From: Armatimonadota bacterium
Lineage (GTDB): Bacteria > Armatimonadota > Zipacnadia > Zipacnadales > FEN-943
Length of the DNA: 17,629 nt
Reading direction: 5' to 3'
Assembly: GCA_029777735.1 (NCBI GenBank)
Contig: JAKORR010000551.1
Span: 1 to 17,629 of the forward strand
Part shown: in pieces, positions 7,488 to 16,381 of the stretch
Numbering within the stretch: position 1 is the first letter of the stretch
Layout of the letters: every line of letters starts with the position of its first letter
Translations under genes and position numbers: made by a program
The notes under the pieces: model-generated
The model's input: only the letters and a program-made list of their open reading frames with translations
What the model was told of the DNA's origin: nothing
The model's database searches: none

Positions 7488-8534
7488 ATGCGCTCCATGG
7501 TGAAGTGTGTTTTCACCTTGGTCCTACTTGCGGTTGCGACTGCCTTGCTTGGTGGCTGCCCCAGCAAGGGACCAGAACCGGGCGCGGCACCGGAAACCAG
7601 CGCGGCAGCTGGCACCGCGCAGCCCTCAGGCCCCAAGGTCGCCATGATCCCTAAGATCGAAGGCATCGACTACTTCAACGCATGCAAGAGAGGCGCTGAG
7701 GAAGCGGCCAAGGAGCTGGGACTTCAGCTTGTCTACAGTGGCCCGACGGAGAACAAGGTCGAGCGGCAGATTGAGATCATAGACGGCTTCATCGCGCAGG
7801 GCGTAGACGTGATCGCCGTGTCGCCCAACGACCCGGTGGCCATCGCCCCCGTCTTGAGGAAGGCCCGGAAGGCGGGCATCCACGTGATCACATGGGATGC
7901 CGACGCCCAGAAGGACGCGCGGGAGTTCTTCGTGGACCAATGCACGCCTGAGAGTGTCGGCTACGCGCTAGTGGACGAGATGGCGGCTCAGGTCGGCCCC
8001 AAGGCCAAGGTCGCTCTTGTGACTGGATCTCTTACCGCCGCCAACCAGAATGAATGGATCAAGTGGATGAAAAAACGCATGGCCGACAAGTACCCTGAAA
8101 TGAAGATTGTTGCCACCAAGCCCAGCGAAGAGGACCAGCAACTCGCCTTCCAAGTGACCCAAGACTTGCTGAAGGCCTACCCGGACCTGAAGGGCGTGTT
8201 CGCCATAACTTCGGTGGCCTTTCCCGGGGCGGCGGACGCAGTCGAGCAGGCAGGCAAGGCGGGTAAGGTGGCCGTAGTGGGCCTGGCGACGCCCAAGGGC
8301 ATGAAGCCGTGGGTTGACTCAGGAACAGTCAAGACAGTGATTCTGTGGAACCCGGTGGACCTAGGCTACCTGACCATGTACGTGGCCAAGGCCCTTCAGG
8401 ACGGTAGCCTCACGGCGGGCGCCACGGAACTTGAAGCGGGACGCCTCGGAAAGGTTGTGGGCAAGGCTGATGAGGTGATTCTGGGCGACCCCGCCCGCTT
8501 CAATAAGGAAAACATCGCCCAGTTTGACTTCTGA
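7488..8534 (+). CDS. Sugar ABC importer substrate-binding lipoprotein (RhaS/LsrB-like)
   Basis: This 348-residue protein has a lipoprotein signal ending in the lipobox LLGGC with C24 as the lipidated residue, then a low-complexity linker (about 25-48) and a Peripla_BP_4 fold. The family sequence is clear: VAMIPKIEGIDYFNA, ELGLQLVYSGPTE, QGVDVIAVSPNDP, HVITWDADA, SLTAANQNEW, VILWNPVDLGYL and a terminal FNKENIAQFDF. This fits the RhaS/LsrB subgroup. Of the six residues LsrB uses to hold AI-2 (K35, D116, D166, Q167, P220, A222), my hand alignment finds K56, D137 (or D139) and Q187 kept, but N186, I240 and S242 at the other three. Rhamnose or another deoxy- or methyl-sugar is therefore a better guess than AI-2. 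It delivers ligand to the two permeases just upstream. The 151-base gap and strong ribosome-binding site would allow higher expression than the membrane parts. Confidence 0.92.
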   Translation: MRSMVKCVFTLVLLAVATALLGGCPSKGPEPGAAPETSAAAGTAQPSGPKVAMIPKIEGIDYFNACKRGAEEAAKELGLQLVYSGPTENKVERQIEIIDGFIAQGVDVIAVSPNDPVAIAPVLRKARKAGIHVITWDADAQKDAREFFVDQCTPESVGYALVDEMAAQVGPKAKVALVTGSLTAANQNEWIKWMKKRMADKYPEMKIVATKPSEEDQQLAFQVTQDLLKAYPDLKGVFAITSVAFPGAADAVEQAGKAGKVAVVGLATPKGMKPWVDSGTVKTVILWNPVDLGYLTMYVAKALQDGSLTAGATELEAGRLGKVVGKADEVILGDPARFNKENIAQFDF

Positions 8535-8707
8535 TCCACAGGCCTGAGAAACGCCGGGCGCGAGGGAAGCAGCCGCTCCGAGCTTCGCGGGCCCCTAAGG
8601 TACAACGCGGGCCAGCTTGACCCGTAGGTAGTGACTTTACCTGCGCCAGCCCCTGTCGGTTGACCCCGGCTGTTTCCAACCTTATCATTCGCGAGCAGCA
8701 AAGCCGC

Positions 8708-8713
8708 AGGAGG
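8708..8713 (+). promoter_or_regulatory. Strong Shine-Dalgarno touching the annotated ATG of the repeat protein
   Basis: AGGAGG ends directly at ATG 8714, leaving no spacer, but lies 9 bases before an in-frame TTG at 8723. The true start may be that TTG, three codons later; the signal peptide is intact either way. Confidence 0.5.
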
Positions 8714-11461
8714 ATGATCTCCTTGGGTCTCACCCGAAGGTGGAGGTGCTTATTCTCCCTTATCATCACCTGGCTGTCGGCGACTGCCCTGGCGCAAGTG
8801 AACACGATGCCCTACTTTCCCTTTCATCTGCAGGACCAGAGAGTCCTCGGCGGGGACAAGAGCCTAGGTTTCGATACCATAGTTGGACAACAGGTAATCG
8901 GACTCCAAACAGCCTGGAAGCAGGTGGCAACCGACGAGGATGGCAAGGTGGTCCTCACTCAGTACTGGACACAAAGCGACCAGGGGAGCCGCTGGGTCGC
9001 TTTTGAGGTGCCGGAACAACCCCGCTACACGTTGGTGCTGCAACCAGCGATTGTCGTGCCTGCCACGGTGACAACAGGCCAGAGAATCCCTCTGTCGGGT
9101 CAGATCCTGGTGTCCGGCATTCCCGTTGGGGCCTATTCAGGCACCCTGCGAATCATCACCACGAACGTCGCTGTCGATACCCCAGCGGGTACCTTCACGG
9201 GCTGCCTCGAGCTGGACTACGACGTGACGGCCAGCGTTGGCTCCAGCAAGATGCAGGTCCATGCCTGTCAGACGCAGGCCCGAAACGTAGGGACTGTTCG
9301 CGCTGTCCACTATCCCGACGAGAGTACGTCCCAGCAACTGCTACTGCTCCACGCCAGCGTCGGTGGCGTGACCTGGGGCCATGTACCTGTGGATACAGGA
9401 AGCTATTTCCCGCTCAGAACCGGCGACCGGTGGATTCTGCGTGAGACAACCGCAGGCGGTGAGGGCAGCGAGCTATTGCAGGTGGAGACGCTATCCCCCA
9501 CGGCCTTCCACGGCACGACCTGCTATCCCCTTAGGAGCACCTACGACGCAGAGGCGACGACGAGGTACTGGTATCGCTCCGAAGGCAATTTGCTGCACAC
9601 GGGCACAGCAAAGAATGGAGATGAGACGTACCTCCAGCCCGCCCTTGTGTTGCTCCGCGCCAAGGTGTACCTGGGCCAGGTGATGTACACCACGGGCACG
9701 CTCCAGACGCCCGGTGGTACGAAGCCCTTCGAGTTCTACGTGAGAGTGACGCAGATGGATATGGTGGCCGAGGTACCCGCTGGCGCCTTTGGGAGCTGCC
9801 TTGTACTGGACATCCAGGGCACTTTTGGGGAAATGCCCAACCAGGAGCGAACGCGAACGGAAATGTGGCTGGCTCCGGGTGTGGGGATCGTGAAGGAGGT
9901 AATCTATGAAGTCCAGGCCGCGGGCGTTGCCAGTGCCCAGTGGCAACCTAACTGGATCCGGGAAATGCTGTGGGGCCAAGTGGGCGGGCGCGAACACGGT
10001 CGGTATCCAACCGTAAACACGGCGTCCTATTTTCCGCTGCGCGCTGGTGACCGCTGGACGCTGCTGTCGAAGGAAGCTGACAAGAAGCCGCGTTGGAGGG
10101 ATATCGAGACGTGTGCGCCCGTGGCGACGCCGGAGGGACAGGCCTTTATTCTCGAAGAACTGCGCGGGGGGAAGGCCTTCGCAGGTTACTGGGCCTGGGC
10201 TTCGGGGAAACTAAGGTACAACGGGAAAGAAGAGGGCGGCGATCAGGCCTTCTTCGACCCGCCCGTTACCGTGCTGGAGGAAACCGCCTACGCAGGCCAG
10301 ACGCTTCGGACCCAGGGGCAGCGTCGGGGGCCCCAAGGCGCGCTGCCTTATGAGATGACGATCCACGTTGTCGAGACCCATGCCGAGGCAGAGACACCTG
10401 CCGGAAGCTTCCCAGATTGTCTCGTGCTGCAGATCCACTCCCTGGTGGAATCGGGGAGGGAGGCAAACGAATCCCTGACCGAGCTGTGGCTTGCGCCCAG
10501 CGTCGGCGTGGTGAGGATGGTCGAGTATCAGCGGACCACAACGGCAGCGATTGGCCAGGAGTGGGCTCCTGGCACGACCAGCGACCTGGTATGGGCGAGC
10601 GTGGGCGGCAAGACCTACGGCCAACCCCCTGTAACCCTCAATACCGCCAGCTACTTTCCTCTGGGGGAGGGCAATGCGTACCTCTACCGTAACACAGACG
10701 GCAGCGTACGCGAGGTGACGGTCGGCGCACAGCAGATGCTCGATGGGTGCACGGTATGGCCCTTCGTAGTCACGGACCCGGGCCCAGAGACATGGACCGA
10801 AAACTGGCTTGGGGACGACGAGGGTATCAAGTGGTCAGGGCTGGACGGGCGGGGACAGCAATTGCTCTTACAGCCGCCTGCCGTCTTAGTGGGGCCCGCG
10901 GCGCGCCAGTGGGATCTTTTCCACTCGTCAGGAGAGTGGCTGGTAAACGGCGTGGCAGCAGGAACCTATGAGGTCGAGGCCCAGGTCCTCGATACAGACG
11001 CCACCGCAGACGTGCCCGCGAGAACCTTCGAGCACTGCCTGGTGGTACAAGTCAGGGGGACCTACGGACCGCCGGGATCGAAGCAGTCTATAGAGAGTGC
11101 TTACACGCTTGCGCCGGGCGTCGGCGTGGTCCGGCAAACCATAACGGCACCAACCCCAGGCAGAACGCTGGTCCTGCTCTACGCGCAAGTCGAGAGCGTG
11201 GACTATGGCGTTCGGCCGAGGCCTGGTCGCCCAGGTGATCTTGACGGCGATGGCTACGTGACGGCGGCTGATGCCAGGGCAATGCTGGAATGCTATCTGG
11301 CCGGACCGTCGAGCTATAGGGTCGAGGCGGACCTGGCCCCTCACACCTGTGCCTACCCGAACATCACGCCGGTGCCCGACGGGAAGGTCAACGATCAGGA
11401 CCTCAAGGCCTTTATCGGCATTTGGCGCGCATTGCATTCCGGTGGCGATAGTGGCGGGTGA
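8714..11461 (+). CDS. Secreted four-module repeat protein with C-terminal dockerin-like domain
   Basis: About 915 residues begin with a signal peptide (RRWR, hydrophobic stretch, cleavage after ALA near residue 27). Four related modules follow, each opening with a YFP motif at residues 34, 231, 439 and 647. Each later carries a P-A-G/R-x-F-x-x-C-L segment (TFTGCLEL, AFGSCLVL, SFPDCLVL, TFEHCLVV), and modules 2 to 4 add an LAPGVGVV-type segment. Module 1 is the most diverged and lacks the GDRW of modules 2 and 3. Residues 841 to about 912 form a dockerin type I-like domain: one good EF-hand loop (DLDGDGYVTAAD) and a second with only part of its ligands (PDGKVNDQD). Dockerins bind cohesins in cellulosomes, but many non-cellulosomal bacteria carry them with unknown partners; no cohesin is in this window. 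I do not recognise a function for the modules. The next gene is convergent. Start choice is uncertain (ATG 8714, TTG 8723 or TTG 8660). Confidence 0.85.
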   Translation: MISLGLTRRWRCLFSLIITWLSATALAQVNTMPYFPFHLQDQRVLGGDKSLGFDTIVGQQVIGLQTAWKQVATDEDGKVVLTQYWTQSDQGSRWVAFEVPEQPRYTLVLQPAIVVPATVTTGQRIPLSGQILVSGIPVGAYSGTLRIITTNVAVDTPAGTFTGCLELDYDVTASVGSSKMQVHACQTQARNVGTVRAVHYPDESTSQQLLLLHASVGGVTWGHVPVDTGSYFPLRTGDRWILRETTAGGEGSELLQVETLSPTAFHGTTCYPLRSTYDAEATTRYWYRSEGNLLHTGTAKNGDETYLQPALVLLRAKVYLGQVMYTTGTLQTPGGTKPFEFYVRVTQMDMVAEVPAGAFGSCLVLDIQGTFGEMPNQERTRTEMWLAPGVGIVKEVIYEVQAAGVASAQWQPNWIREMLWGQVGGREHGRYPTVNTASYFPLRAGDRWTLLSKEADKKPRWRDIETCAPVATPEGQAFILEELRGGKAFAGYWAWASGKLRYNGKEEGGDQAFFDPPVTVLEETAYAGQTLRTQGQRRGPQGALPYEMTIHVVETHAEAETPAGSFPDCLVLQIHSLVESGREANESLTELWLAPSVGVVRMVEYQRTTTAAIGQEWAPGTTSDLVWASVGGKTYGQPPVTLNTASYFPLGEGNAYLYRNTDGSVREVTVGAQQMLDGCTVWPFVVTDPGPETWTENWLGDDEGIKWSGLDGRGQQLLLQPPAVLVGPAARQWDLFHSSGEWLVNGVAAGTYEVEAQVLDTDATADVPARTFEHCLVVQVRGTYGPPGSKQSIESAYTLAPGVGVVRQTITAPTPGRTLVLLYAQVESVDYGVRPRPGRPGDLDGDGYVTAADARAMLECYLAGPSSYRVEADLAPHTCAYPNITPVPDGKVNDQDLKAFIGIWRALHSGGDSGG

Positions 11462-11473
11462 GGCGGTTAGTAG

Positions 11474-11492
11474 AGCGGGTAGTTCACCCGCT
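11474..11492. terminator. Hairpin just after the repeat-protein stop
   Basis: AGCGGGT (11474-11480) and ACCCGCT (11486-11492) make a perfect 7-bp stem with a 5-base loop, 12 bases past the stop codon. No T-run follows, so if it ends transcription it is not a classical intrinsic terminator. The rest of the 251-base convergent gap holds nothing I can support. Confidence 0.35.
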
Positions 11493-11712
11493 GTTCGCAG
11501 GGCTACGAGGGAATCGCCAGAGCGTGCACGGCGATCTACCGGGGCGTCCAGACCAATTCGTCAGCATACTCTAAGGGGAGCAGGCCAAGAGAGCAAGGTT
11601 CGCGGGTGTTAGGTGTTATTAGCCTTTTTCGGCGATGAGCACAACTACTCGCGGGTGCTAATTGGGCCGTCAGGCGAGGAACGGCATTCGAGCGGACGGA
11701 GAGGCCGTCTGG

Positions 11713-14700
11713 TCAGGGCAAAGGCGTCACAACCACCAGCACATCAGCCGTGGTGTTGCCTAGGTCCAGCCTGGCGGCGCCGTCCTTCAGGAGGCCCTCG
11801 CCCAGCTTCCTCGCTGAGGCAACATCCCACACCACGTACCGTCCGTCACGGGCCAAGCCCTGGAGATCAACCGTCAGCGATCGCTCCTGGTCGGGCATGC
11901 GACACAGCTCGATGGACGGGCCCACGTCGCAGGGCAGAATCTCGTAACGTGTGGCGTTGCGCACGTGAGCCACTAGCCATTGCCTGTCCTGCGAGAGTGC
12001 GTAGGTGACGTGGTTGCCAGAGCTGACGACCAGAGGCAGCTGGCCGCGCAAGGCCCGAAGTTTTTCCACTAGCCCCTGGTCAACCTCGGGTGCGCGGGCG
12101 TCTAAGACTAGAGCATAGCCTCCCGTGTCGGTGCCAGGACGCACGTACTCACAATCTACAGCCATACTCTGCAAGGCCTCCTCGTAGGCCACCAGACGCT
12201 TCACCTGCTGGCGGTCTGGCTTGTCAACAATGATTGCCACCGGGGGCCGCGCGCGGCGGAAGCTCGTCCAATCGATGAGATCCGCGCTCGCCATAAAGGC
12301 CCTGCATTCGCCCTCTAGCGGCGGTGCAGACCAAGCCATCAGCATCGTCTGCTGCAGCGTCAGGGTCAGGCCTAGGGCGTCGCGCAGCTTGCAGATGAAC
12401 TGGGGCGCTACATTGGCGCCGCCACAGCAGACCTCTCCCCAGAAGCTCGGAGGGGCCATATCGTAAAACCGCGCGACCACGGCCATGAAGCAATCTGTGG
12501 GATACTGGTAAGTGGTATAGGTACGGAAGCCCACTCCTCCATCAGCGGCAGGCTTGAACTCCGCATAGCTGCTCGGATCGGCGCCGCGGCACTCGTAGAT
12601 GCTGCCACCCTGTTCGAGGACGACCATCTGATCCGGTGCACGCCGCTTGATGAGCTCATAGCCCCGGTTGATCCACGCTGCAGGCAGGAGTTGGTCATTC
12701 TCGCCCGTCAGGGTATAGGCCATGACCACAGGGTCCTCGCCGGTGAAGCCGATCATCTCGTCGAAATACCCGGCGAGGTACTGCCACATCTCATCGCTGG
12801 TCCAGTCGAACTGGGTGCGATAGCCTGCCTCAAAGTACTGAGCGACAGGCGGATTGTTGCCGGTACCCGGGTAGAGGTATGGGTAATGAGCCAGGTTGAT
12901 TGCACAGCGGATCCCGTGGCGGCGTGCGGCGGCCAGAATGTATGAGAGTTGCTCGAAGCCGTGCATCGCCAGGTGGCCGCAGGCGTCGCAATAGTACTCC
13001 GCAACGCTGACGTTGGGTGTAATGCGGACGATCTTGACCCCGCTGTCGGCGTAGTACTCGAAGTAGCGATCGATGTCGCTCCGGGGCAGCGAGCGCCACT
13101 TGGTGTAGCTGACCTGCCTGCCCTCAGCTGTAAGCCTCTGGTACTCTTCGAGCCCAAGCACCATATGCCGTGAGGCAGGCCCCAGCTCGCTGTAGAGAAC
13201 CCAGGCGAACAGATCTCCCAGCAGGGGACCAGTGGCGCGGCCGTCGCGCGTGCAATAGCTCCGCTTGCCGCGCTCGTAGTGACTAGCGAAGTCCATCTCC
13301 GTTACGCAAAGCTCAGCCTCGCCGGAGGCTACAGCCTTGCCCTGAGCGTCCGTGGCCTCCAAGCGCGCGGTGTGTTCACCCACGGACAGATCGCGCAGGA
13401 CGACTCGGCGCACGCCCACTGCGCCCACAGGATCGAGAGTCGCCTTGCGCCCGGCCACCTCCACCTCGAGGCTGACCGAGGGGTCGGTCACGAGGCGTCC
13501 GTCGGCGTCGACGAGGGCTGCCTCCAGCACGGCGCCCTTCTCGCGGGCAGTGCGGGCATCAACCACCATCGGCGAGCGGGACACGACACACGCACGCCCT
13601 GGAAGCCCCAAACGCAGCTTCAGACTGCCCGGCGTGTCGGCGGGCACACCCTCGGCCGCCTTAATGCGTACGAGAAAGTCCACTTCGGCGTATCGATTCG
13701 GCCGCCCCGACGCCCGGTAGGTCTTGAGCAGGTCCAACACGCCGTCGGAGGCGACCGCGCTCTCCTCACCCTGCCACAGACGCCACAGGAAGGCCCTCAC
13801 GCCATCAGTGGCAGTCAATTCCAGCTTCCAGGAGACGCCCTGGGGTGCCGCCTGCCATTCCAGCGTCGGGTGTTGCTCGACGTTCCATTGCAACGCGCGC
13901 AGGACGAAGACCGCTTCCTTCGCTCCTTGGGGCAAGGTGAAAACCGTGGTCTCGTCGCCCGCTTCGGCGATGCACGGGTCCTCAGGAAACTCCGGGATCT
14001 TGCCCACCACCCACCGCTGCAGCCGTAGCCAGCGCGAGACGCCCCTGGCACCAGTTAGGGGCATCCAGCCAGCGGCCTCGTAGGCAATGCAGCCACGCGT
14101 CACGCCCTCGGCCGTCGTCAACCAGCGCGTAGCGCGGTTGCGCACAATTGGGATCTTGTAGGGGTACTCGGTGGTGCCGGGCGGCGGCGGCTTGCGCACC
14201 TCGATCTTCGCCGATGTGATGCGAAGGTTGTCGATGAGCGTAGTGCCGCGGTCCTGGTCGTAGGCGTCGGGCAGGTCGGGCCCCAGGCGGTTGTCGTTCT
14301 GGAAGAAACGCAGGTAGAAGGGCCCCCCTGACAGGGCCTGCAGCACCTCCAGGCGCTCAACTGGCTCTGTTTGGCCGTGGGGTGTGACGGTGAGAACCTG
14401 GCGTATCTGGTCCAGCTCTAGGACCAAGTGGTACCACTGCGCCTCCTGAACCTTGTCCTCCGCCCCCAGGCCGTTGGCGCCCAGGAAGAAGCTGTTGTGA
14501 AGACCCTTACCCCCGAGGCCTGCCTGAAGACTCCCACGCTCTGGTGAACTCAGTGATGTCACGACCAGGCCAGTGAACCAGACATGTGGACTGTCATGGA
14601 CAAGACACTGGTCCCACTCGATGCGAGCGGGGAGAGTGAAGGACTGATGCAAATCAGCACAGGCCCACTTGCCCTTGCCGGGCACGCTAAGATCGAGTAC

Positions 14701-14850
14701 CAGGCGGCCCTCCTCAAATGCAACCTTGCCCGGCGCACCGACGCTGAAACTCCAGAAATCCGACCGCACCGAATCGAAGGTCTCGACAAAGGTCATCTGC
14801 TCAGCTCCCGGAGGCTGGGACAGGACAGCACATAGCACAAGCAGGGGCAT
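11713..14850 (-). CDS. Multidomain secreted protein with candidate clan GH-A glycoside hydrolase barrel
   Basis: This 1045-residue protein starts at ATG 14850 with AGGAGG (14858-14863) 7 bases upstream. A short hydrophobic leader (residues 1-16, no basic n-region) suggests export but is weak. Residues about 18-215 look like a LamG/concanavalin-type beta-sandwich (FVETFDSVRSDFW, LIDNLRIT). A proline linker follows (PPPPGT), then beta-rich regions including an Ig-like stretch at about 425-515. Residues about 530-865 resemble a TIM barrel: DSGVKIVRITPN, HGIRCAINLAHYPYLYPG, DPVVMAYTLTGEND with E717, and PPSFWGEVCCGG with E806. E717 and E806, 89 residues apart, fit the acid/base and nucleophile spacing of clan GH-A, but this is inference. 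Residues about 870-960 resemble the beta-galactosidase trimerisation-like domain (VVSSGNHVTYAL), and a final beta-domain follows. No family number can be assigned by eye. It lies 99 bases downstream of the phospholipase-like gene. Confidence 0.75.
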   Translation of the reverse strand: MPLLVLCAVLSQPPGAEQMTFVETFDSVRSDFWSFSVGAPGKVAFEEGRLVLDLSVPGKGKWACADLHQSFTLPARIEWDQCLVHDSPHVWFTGLVVTSLSSPERGSLQAGLGGKGLHNSFFLGANGLGAEDKVQEAQWYHLVLELDQIRQVLTVTPHGQTEPVERLEVLQALSGGPFYLRFFQNDNRLGPDLPDAYDQDRGTTLIDNLRITSAKIEVRKPPPPGTTEYPYKIPIVRNRATRWLTTAEGVTRGCIAYEAAGWMPLTGARGVSRWLRLQRWVVGKIPEFPEDPCIAEAGDETTVFTLPQGAKEAVFVLRALQWNVEQHPTLEWQAAPQGVSWKLELTATDGVRAFLWRLWQGEESAVASDGVLDLLKTYRASGRPNRYAEVDFLVRIKAAEGVPADTPGSLKLRLGLPGRACVVSRSPMVVDARTAREKGAVLEAALVDADGRLVTDPSVSLEVEVAGRKATLDPVGAVGVRRVVLRDLSVGEHTARLEATDAQGKAVASGEAELCVTEMDFASHYERGKRSYCTRDGRATGPLLGDLFAWVLYSELGPASRHMVLGLEEYQRLTAEGRQVSYTKWRSLPRSDIDRYFEYYADSGVKIVRITPNVSVAEYYCDACGHLAMHGFEQLSYILAAARRHGIRCAINLAHYPYLYPGTGNNPPVAQYFEAGYRTQFDWTSDEMWQYLAGYFDEMIGFTGEDPVVMAYTLTGENDQLLPAAWINRGYELIKRRAPDQMVVLEQGGSIYECRGADPSSYAEFKPAADGGVGFRTYTTYQYPTDCFMAVVARFYDMAPPSFWGEVCCGGANVAPQFICKLRDALGLTLTLQQTMLMAWSAPPLEGECRAFMASADLIDWTSFRRARPPVAIIVDKPDRQQVKRLVAYEEALQSMAVDCEYVRPGTDTGGYALVLDARAPEVDQGLVEKLRALRGQLPLVVSSGNHVTYALSQDRQWLVAHVRNATRYEILPCDVGPSIELCRMPDQERSLTVDLQGLARDGRYVVWDVASARKLGEGLLKDGAARLDLGNTTADVLVVVTPLP

Positions 14851-14949
14851 CTAGCATCCTCCTAGTCTCTAGTCTCGACCAGAGTCGGTGAGGTCAACAC
14901 GACAACAGAACTTCAGCCCAAGGATCCTGTGATCCGCCCGGCGTACGGG

Positions 14950-16374
14950 TTAGCCCTGCGGCGCTTCGACCGGCACGACCCACACTCGCTCAATCGCTTC
15001 TGTCAGCGGCTTGGCACTCTCCACGACCAAGGTCACGGCCGCCCTCTTCACGTCTATCTTGACAGTGAACTCGCCCAGGCCCTCCTGCCCACCAGTCACG
15101 ACCTGATCGGGCACGGACTCGATCGCCTTGAAAGAAGGCACCTCACGGAAGAGGAACCGGACACGGGCCTCGGGATCGCGCAAGACGGCGCCGCAGCGGT
15201 ATTCGTGGCCCTCGAGCAGGTGGACGCGCTGGCTCGTCCACGCCGGGCCCGTCTCTCCCTTCGTCTGGCGCCAGCGGTCCGGCTGGTTGGGCTGCAAGTA
15301 GGAGAACCTACCGTCCGGGTTTTCCACGATGTTCCCTGCCGGATTGGTTGGGGCGAGGGTGATGTCCAGAATCTTTGTCTCGCCCACGGTCAGTGTGACG
15401 TCCTCGTAGACGCGGGGCTGAGCGGCGGTGCGGTAGACGGCAACGCGATAGGTCCCGGCCGGAAGGTGGTGGAAGCGAAAGAAACCCCGCCAACCCTCAT
15501 TCGCGGGCTGATTCGGGTCCGTGGTTGCCAGTGTCGCGTAGGGTGCGTTGAGCAGCGCCACGCGCGCACCATGCTTGTTAGACAGGGGAAACTCGGGGGC
15601 CGTAACGCGCCCCTCAAGCACGGCCCCTTCAGGCTGGTCCGCCAGACCGAGAGTGAGCAGCGTGTAAATGAGGTCGGCAGTGATCCGCGCACACTCGGCC
15701 CCAGCTTCGAGCAGAATGGGCTCGATCAGCGAGCGATCCGGGGTCTCGGCCGACACCAGGGGCAGCGCTCGCTCATGGGTCTTGGCACCGAAGGCGATAA
15801 CCTCCTCCATACGAGCAGTCAACGCGGCCAAGGCTGAGTCGTCAGTCTGACCCAGAAGGCGGGGCTGATAGCCCTGGATGGACAGCACCCGATCGCTTGA
15901 CCAGTTCTCCATTGGGCCGTGATAGGGACTGTCTAGGGAGTGAGGTGGTGCGCCAGAGTCCTGAACGAAGTGCAACAGCGGCCCCATTTGGCGGCAGGCG
16001 TTCTCGGGCGTCTCCGTACGCAGGGCCTGCAACGCGCGGCGGAAGTATGGCGCATACGCATCGCGGACGTTCGGCGCGCCCAGTGTCACGTGACCGATGT
16101 GATAGGGCATTTCATGAATGAACAGATAGTCGTTGGCGTAGAAACTGCCCAAGTCCTCGTCACGCTGGTCCGGAAGCCAGGAGTAGTTGATCAGTCCCTC
16201 CCAGTTTCCCTCGCCCAACAACTGCTTCCAGTGATCGGCTTCGGGAACCACCTCGAGAGCCGCTTTGGTGATGACGTTGTGGACACCCCAAGCCCAGGCT
16301 GCCGGGCATCGGATACCAACGGTGGCCACCAAGGCCACCGTCAATAGCAAGAGTGATCGTAAGTGTCGCGTCAC
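14950..16374 (-). CDS. Secreted zinc-dependent phospholipase C / S1-P1 nuclease-fold protein with regulatory-like beta-domains
   Basis: This 474-residue protein starts at GTG 16374, with GGAGAG (16382-16387) 7 bases upstream, and has a signal peptide ending AWA|W. Cleavage would make W29 the mature N-terminus, as in Bacillus cereus phospholipase C, where Trp1 binds zinc. The remaining trinuclear zinc ligands can be aligned by hand: H32, D69, H87 or H92, H135, D139 and H145 in LLHFVQDSGAPPH, then H152 and E156 in YHGPME. The catalytic domain ends near residue 245. Residues about 250-340 look like a carboxypeptidase-regulatory-like beta-domain (GRVTAPE, LPAGTYRVAVYRTA), and about 345-474 like a further beta-sandwich. 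It should hydrolyse phosphodiester bonds in phospholipid or nucleic acid outside the cytoplasm; which substrate cannot be told. The frame stays open upstream to 16719, but that part is not family sequence. It may be co-transcribed with the GH-A-like gene downstream. Confidence 0.85.
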   Translation of the reverse strand: MTRHLRSLLLLTVALVATVGIRCPAAWAWGVHNVITKAALEVVPEADHWKQLLGEGNWEGLINYSWLPDQRDEDLGSFYANDYLFIHEMPYHIGHVTLGAPNVRDAYAPYFRRALQALRTETPENACRQMGPLLHFVQDSGAPPHSLDSPYHGPMENWSSDRVLSIQGYQPRLLGQTDDSALAALTARMEEVIAFGAKTHERALPLVSAETPDRSLIEPILLEAGAECARITADLIYTLLTLGLADQPEGAVLEGRVTAPEFPLSNKHGARVALLNAPYATLATTDPNQPANEGWRGFFRFHHLPAGTYRVAVYRTAAQPRVYEDVTLTVGETKILDITLAPTNPAGNIVENPDGRFSYLQPNQPDRWRQTKGETGPAWTSQRVHLLEGHEYRCGAVLRDPEARVRFLFREVPSFKAIESVPDQVVTGGQEGLGEFTVKIDVKRAAVTLVVESAKPLTEAIERVWVVPVEAPQG

Positions 16375-16381
16375 TTGTCTT

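Noticed and set aside
8594..8608. Thirteen-base match CTAAGGTACAACG shared with about 10211 in the repeat gene, suggesting a decayed module upstream
   Set aside because: A 13-base match is expected by chance once or twice in a window this size, and the flanking sequence does not align further.
14922..14935. GGATC-CTGT-GATCC hairpin between the phospholipase-like and GH-A-like genes
   Set aside because: A 5-bp stem without a T-tract is too weak to call a terminator or riboswitch.
14929..15837. Plus-strand open frame of 302 codons opposite the phospholipase-like gene
   Set aside because: The minus-strand gene has a signal peptide, ribosome-binding site and zinc ligands; the plus-strand frame has none of these.
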